A DNA stretch of 64,000 nucleotides from GCA-002793235 sp965267355 (GTDB lineage Bacteria > Bacteroidota > Bacteroidia > Flavobacteriales_E > Vicingaceae), in assembly GCA_965267355.1 (NCBI GenBank), contig OZ253956.1:1612001-1676000 (forward strand). Reading direction: 5' to 3'. The translations under genes were made by a program, and so were the position numbers. The notes under the pieces are model-generated. The model had not been told where the DNA came from. It was given only the letters and a program-made list of their open reading frames with translations, and did not search any database. Of the stretch, positions 60,320-64,000 are shown one piece after another. Position 1 is the first letter of the stretch. Each line of letters opens with the position of its first letter.

Positions 60320-63300
60320 ATGCAAAATATGTTAAGTAGATTTAAGAATATTACATTAGGGGTTATGGCGTTATTAGCTGTAACGAATGTCTATTCACGT
60401 AGGTTTGAAGGGAATATTCAAGGTAAAGGGGGAGGAAATACACCAACTCCAACTGCTGGTTGTGCATCAGCAGTTGCTATAGCTACGTTAGAGTTGAACA
60501 ATGTACGAACAAGGATAGAAGCTACTGGTGGGAGTATGTGGCAGGATAGAGCCAATGGTATTGCTGATTATGAAGTACCGAAAAGGAGTAGTAGTAGTGA
60601 TCCAAAATTCACTTCCATTTTTGCTGGTGCTTTATGGATGGGTGGTTTGGATGTAAATGGTCAATTAAAGTTAGCGGCTGTTACATTTAGAACTGCGGGT
60701 AATGATTTTTGGCCTGGGCCATTAAATACATCTACTGCTGATATTGATGCTCAGACTTGTGAAGATTATGATAAGTTTTTTGGTATTTCAAGACAAATGG
60801 TGGATGAGTTTGTTGCATGGAAGGCATGTGAGGAAGATCCAAATTGTGATCAAACAGTAGAATTTCCGGGTTATCAGATACCAGATGTAATTTTAAACTG
60901 GCCAGCTCATGGTGATCCTGCCAAAGGACAAGATTGGCATTTAGCACCTTTCTTTGATAGAGATGGAGATGATTTTTATGATCCTAATGCTGGCGACTAT
61001 CCCAAATATGATTTAGTAGGAGATATTGATTGTAGAGCAACTCGTGATATTCGTTTATTTGGAGATAGTACTATTTGGTTTGTATTTAATGATAAAGGAA
61101 ATACGCATACAGAATCTCAGGGGCCATCTATAGGAATGGAAATAAGAGGTCAAGCTTTTGCTTTTACGACTAATGATGAAGTGAACAACATGACTTTTTA
61201 CAATTATGAAATGATTAACCGCTCTACTTTTACCTTAACAGAAGCCTATTTTGGACAGTGGGTAGATGCGGATTTAGGGGGTGCCTCAGATGATTTTGTT
61301 GGATGTGATGCTCAGCGTGGACTCGGTTATTGTTACAATGGAGAGCCTGTTGATGGAGATGAAAACGGTATTGAAGGCTATGGTGCAGTACCACCAGCAG
61401 TAGGTGTTGATTTTTTTGAAGGTCCTTATGCAGATAATGATGGGATAGATAATCCGTTGACTACCGATATTCAGGCAGCCTTGGATTCAGGGGGAATTCC
61501 TTATGCCGGATTAGGAATTGGTTATGGAGATGGCATTGTGGATAATGAGCGTTATGGCATGAAAAAATTTGTTTATTATAGTATTGGAGGTGGACAGTTT
61601 CCTGGTGATGGAGATCCTTCTTCAGCGTTGGATCATTATAACTATTTAAGAGGGCGCTGGAGAAATGGTGGTTCTCAAATGGTTTGGGGAGGTAATGGTA
61701 ATGCTGCTTCTACTGGAGGAACAGTATTAGCCGATTTGTTATTCCCAGGAGATTCAGATCCCTTATACTGGAGTACTCAGGGGAATGACCCTGGTACTTT
61801 TCCTAATTGGACAGAAGCATCAGCAGGGAATCAGCCTGGGGATAGACGATTTTTACAGTCAGCTGGTCCTTTTACCTTAGAACCTGGAGCTGTAAATGAT
61901 TTAACTGTTGGTGTAGTTTGGGCAAGGGCTGTTTCAGGTGATAACCTTTCCTCTATTAATGTAATGCGTACAGCAGATGATAAAGCACAAGCTTTGTTTG
62001 ACAATTGTTTTAAGATAGCTGAAGGACCGGATGCACCGACCATTACCTTTCAGGAAATGGAGAATGAGTTGATTTTATACTTAACCAATCCAAAAACATC
62101 CAACAATGCTAACGAGAGTTACTATCAAAAAAATCCTTTTATTGCCATTCCAGATACTTTAGATGGTGTTTGGCAAGGAACAGATGCAGATAAGGATACG
62201 TTAAAATATTATGACTTTGAAGGTTATCAAGTATTTCAACTTAAGAATGGTTTAATTACTGCTGATGAGTTGGACAATCCTGACAAAGCCCGTTTGGTGG
62301 CACAAGTTGACATTAAGAATGGTGTTACTGATTTAGTGAATTATACCTACAATGAACAATATGGGTTTAATACTCCGAAGGTGATGGTAGATGGTAAAGA
62401 TGATGGCATCAAGCATTCCTTCAGAATTACAGACGATTTATTTGCATCAGGAAACACTAAACTGGTTAACCATAAAACTTACTACTATATGGCTCTTGCT
62501 TATGGTTACAATGAATACAAAGAGTATGATCCAAATGATCCATTAGCATTAGATGGGCAAAAGCAGCCTTACATTGCCAGTAGAAAAACAGGTACAGGAC
62601 AAGGCTTAAGAGCATACTCAGCTATACCACACAATCCTGCACCAGAAAATGGAGGTACGGTAGCTAATTCTGAATATGGAGATCAACCAATGATTACCAG
62701 AATAGAAGGACAAGGAAATGGTGGAAATAATTTAGAGCTTACTGCAGCATCAGAAGATGTAGCCGTAACTAATGGTTTTGTAGATGAACCAACTTACGAA
62801 GCAGGTTTTGGACCATTAAATGTGAAAGTAGTTGATCCATTAACCGTACAAGCAGGAAAATATACCGTTCAGTTTAAAGACTCTACAGCAGGAAGTATGA
62901 ATGATGCTTATTATGCATTAATACCACCATTTGGAGATACCATTTTCTCAGAGCAATCTATTGAACTAGAAAACGAACAGTTGTTTTTAGATTATGGAAT
63001 ATCTGTATCGGTAAAACAAGTGAAAAATCCTGGTGTAGAAAAAGAATTGGGTAATGGAGCAATTTCAGGAACAGTAACATTTGCCGATTCAACTCGTCCA
63101 TGGTTAGGTGGATTAAGTGATCAAGATGGAGAAAGTGATTTAAATTGGATACGTTCAGGATCATCTATATTTGATGTAGGATCAGATGCCAGTCCATTTA
63201 ACGATTATAACGCTAATGGATTCAAAGACCCTAATCAGGATTTTGAAAATTTTGTAAATGGAACATGGGCTCCTTACGGACTAACTGCTTACCGTAAAGC

Positions 63301-64000
63301 ACAATCTAATTCATCACCACCAATGTTTGATGCTATGGCTTGGAGTACAGCTAACAATATAGGAACCGATTCGAGTAAGTTAAAATATTTACAGTCAGTA
63401 GATGTTGTATTTACTTCTGATAAGAGCAAATGGTCAAGATGTTTAGTGTTTGAAGCCCGAAATGATTCTACCGGTTTATTAACCGAAGGAGGAGCTCAAC
63501 ATTTAGAAATTAGAAACTCACAAAGTGTGGATAAAAATGGTAATCCAGCACCAGTAGGGTCAGGAGTTTCAACTGATGAAAATGACCCCAATTATTTAGG
63601 GGAAACTGGTTTTGGGTGGTTCCCAGGCTATGCTATTAATGTGGAAACAGGAGAGCGTTTAAATGTGTCATTTGCTGAAGATAGTTGGTTGGCAGGAGAA
63701 AACGGAAGAGACATGATATGGAATCCAACTTCTACAATGAGTATAGGTGTAAATAATGAGTTAGTATTAGGAGGTAAACATTATGTATATGTATATCGAA
63801 AAATGGAGAATCAGATTTTCTTTAACTTTTTAAATTTATCAATGCCTACCTATGATGGTTGTCAAAAATTAGATTCCCTACTTCGTTTGGGTACTACATT
63901 TGAAAGAACCGCTGTTATTGCATCAACTATGTGGGCAGGAGTACCAATGTTAAATAGTGGTTATTCTTTATTAGAAAACGAAGCAAAAGTAAAATTAAGA
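60320..64000 (+). CDS. Giant secreted protein paired with the TonB-dependent receptor, cut by window end
   Basis: The frame is open from ATG 60320 to the last base (1,227 residues seen; no stop), so the 3' end lies beyond the window. A signal-like N-terminus (NMLSRFKNITLGVMALLAVT) is followed by a beta-rich extracellular part with repeated glycine/aspartate turns: SIFAGALWMGGLDVNG, WHLAPFFDRDGDDFYDPNAG, IGYGDGIVDNERYGM and DNDGIDNPLTT. Acidic turns such as DRDGDDFYDPNAGDY resemble calcium-binding loops. No SusD-like fold is visible. A C-terminal T9SS sorting domain is expected but not in view. It probably works with the upstream receptor, 26 bp away, in binding or handling a polymer at the cell surface. 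Confidence 0.8.
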   Translation, partial: MQNMLSRFKNITLGVMALLAVTNVYSRRFEGNIQGKGGGNTPTPTAGCASAVAIATLELNNVRTRIEATGGSMWQDRANGIADYEVPKRSSSSDPKFTSIFAGALWMGGLDVNGQLKLAAVTFRTAGNDFWPGPLNTSTADIDAQTCEDYDKFFGISRQMVDEFVAWKACEEDPNCDQTVEFPGYQIPDVILNWPAHGDPAKGQDWHLAPFFDRDGDDFYDPNAGDYPKYDLVGDIDCRATRDIRLFGDSTIWFVFNDKGNTHTESQGPSIGMEIRGQAFAFTTNDEVNNMTFYNYEMINRSTFTLTEAYFGQWVDADLGGASDDFVGCDAQRGLGYCYNGEPVDGDENGIEGYGAVPPAVGVDFFEGPYADNDGIDNPLTTDIQAALDSGGIPYAGLGIGYGDGIVDNERYGMKKFVYYSIGGGQFPGDGDPSSALDHYNYLRGRWRNGGSQMVWGGNGNAASTGGTVLADLLFPGDSDPLYWSTQGNDPGTFPNWTEASAGNQPGDRRFLQSAGPFTLEPGAVNDLTVGVVWARAVSGDNLSSINVMRTADDKAQALFDNCFKIAEGPDAPTITFQEMENELILYLTNPKTSNNANESYYQKNPFIAIPDTLDGVWQGTDADKDTLKYYDFEGYQVFQLKNGLITADELDNPDKARLVAQVDIKNGVTDLVNYTYNEQYGFNTPKVMVDGKDDGIKHSFRITDDLFASGNTKLVNHKTYYYMALAYGYNEYKEYDPNDPLALDGQKQPYIASRKTGTGQGLRAYSAIPHNPAPENGGTVANSEYGDQPMITRIEGQGNGGNNLELTAASEDVAVTNGFVDEPTYEAGFGPLNVKVVDPLTVQAGKYTVQFKDSTAGSMNDAYYALIPPFGDTIFSEQSIELENEQLFLDYGISVSVKQVKNPGVEKELGNGAISGTVTFADSTRPWLGGLSDQDGESDLNWIRSGSSIFDVGSDASPFNDYNANGFKDPNQDFENFVNGTWAPYGLTAYRKAQSNSSPPMFDAMAWSTANNIGTDSSKLKYLQSVDVVFTSDKSKWSRCLVFEARNDSTGLLTEGGAQHLEIRNSQSVDKNGNPAPVGSGVSTDENDPNYLGETGFGWFPGYAINVETGERLNVSFAEDSWLAGENGRDMIWNPTSTMSIGVNNELVLGGKHYVYVYRKMENQIFFNFLNLSMPTYDGCQKLDSLLRLGTTFERTAVIASTMWAGVPMLNSGYSLLENEAKVKLR

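Noticed and set aside
1..64000. tRNA genes, CRISPR arrays, prophage or integrase genes
   Set aside because: I saw no tRNA-like cloverleaf or TTCGAATC-type arm in the gaps, no evenly spaced direct repeats and no integrase or transposase motif; a dedicated search was not possible.

Overview
The window is AT-rich chromosomal DNA from a member of the Bacteroidota, most likely a marine-type Flavobacteriales (a lineage call by inference, from general look rather than a marker tree). The supporting signs are: five secreted proteins that end in type IX secretion (T9SS) type A sorting domains; TAnnTTTG-type -7 promoter boxes; little Shine-Dalgarno signal; a SusC-like TonB-dependent receptor with an N-terminal carboxypeptidase-like domain; LytS/LytTR-type two-component proteins; and families largely confined to this phylum (DUF5522, DUF6702, SIMPL and BatA proteins). 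It is mostly housekeeping and cell-envelope DNA. I see no rRNA, tRNA, prophage, CRISPR array or transposase gene.

Layout. 0-7.2 kb: the 5' part of a TPR-type sensor kinase (minus strand, cut by the window start), then small secreted proteins (SIMPL, rhodanese, L,D-transpeptidase-like lipoprotein, lipocalin-like) and a beta-propeller T9SS protein. 7.2-11.6 kb: the SRP RNA gene, a dispersed repeat, two glycosyltransferases, a MORN-like protein and mnmA. 11.6-20.4 kb: a lipoprotein plus subtilisin pair, a dihydroorotase-like protein that has lost its metal ligands next to a BatA-type membrane protein, two tandem outer-membrane-like paralogues and an alpha/beta hydrolase with a T9SS tail. 20.5-24.4 kb: accC, enoyl-CoA hydratase and 3-hydroxyacyl-CoA dehydrogenase (acyl-CoA metabolism), with a small four-helix-bundle (S23/IVP-like) gene wedged between the last two.

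24.4-31.7 kb, all minus strand: small secreted proteins, a 1,137-residue PNGase F/LamG T9SS protein, urocanate hydratase, a second S23/IVP-like gene and a DUF5522 protein. 31.8-37.1 kb: sensor kinase, T9SS beta-propeller protein, LytTR regulator, then a divergent XRE regulator/receiver pair with a palindromic operator candidate. 37.1-46.7 kb: PLP enzyme, LysM glucosaminidase, bestrophin-like channel, M23 peptidase, alaS and an M1 peptidase pair. 46.7-55.8 kb: a tightly packed seven-gene minus-strand run lpxK-punA-gatB-tlpA-M1-lpxH-DUF1572, preceded downstream by a probable 43-residue ORF. 55.9-64 kb: an acidic lipoprotein, a TonB-dependent receptor and a giant secreted partner protein that runs off the window end.

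The most unusual signal is that both S23/IVP-like genes sit in the same orientation as the operons that host them and are bounded by short AT-rich inverted repeats, so each looks like a compact ~400-440 bp cassette. This recalls S23-encoding intervening sequences of 23S rRNA, but here the cassettes lie between protein genes. A third, gene-less inverted repeat lies about 0.8 kb upstream of one of them.
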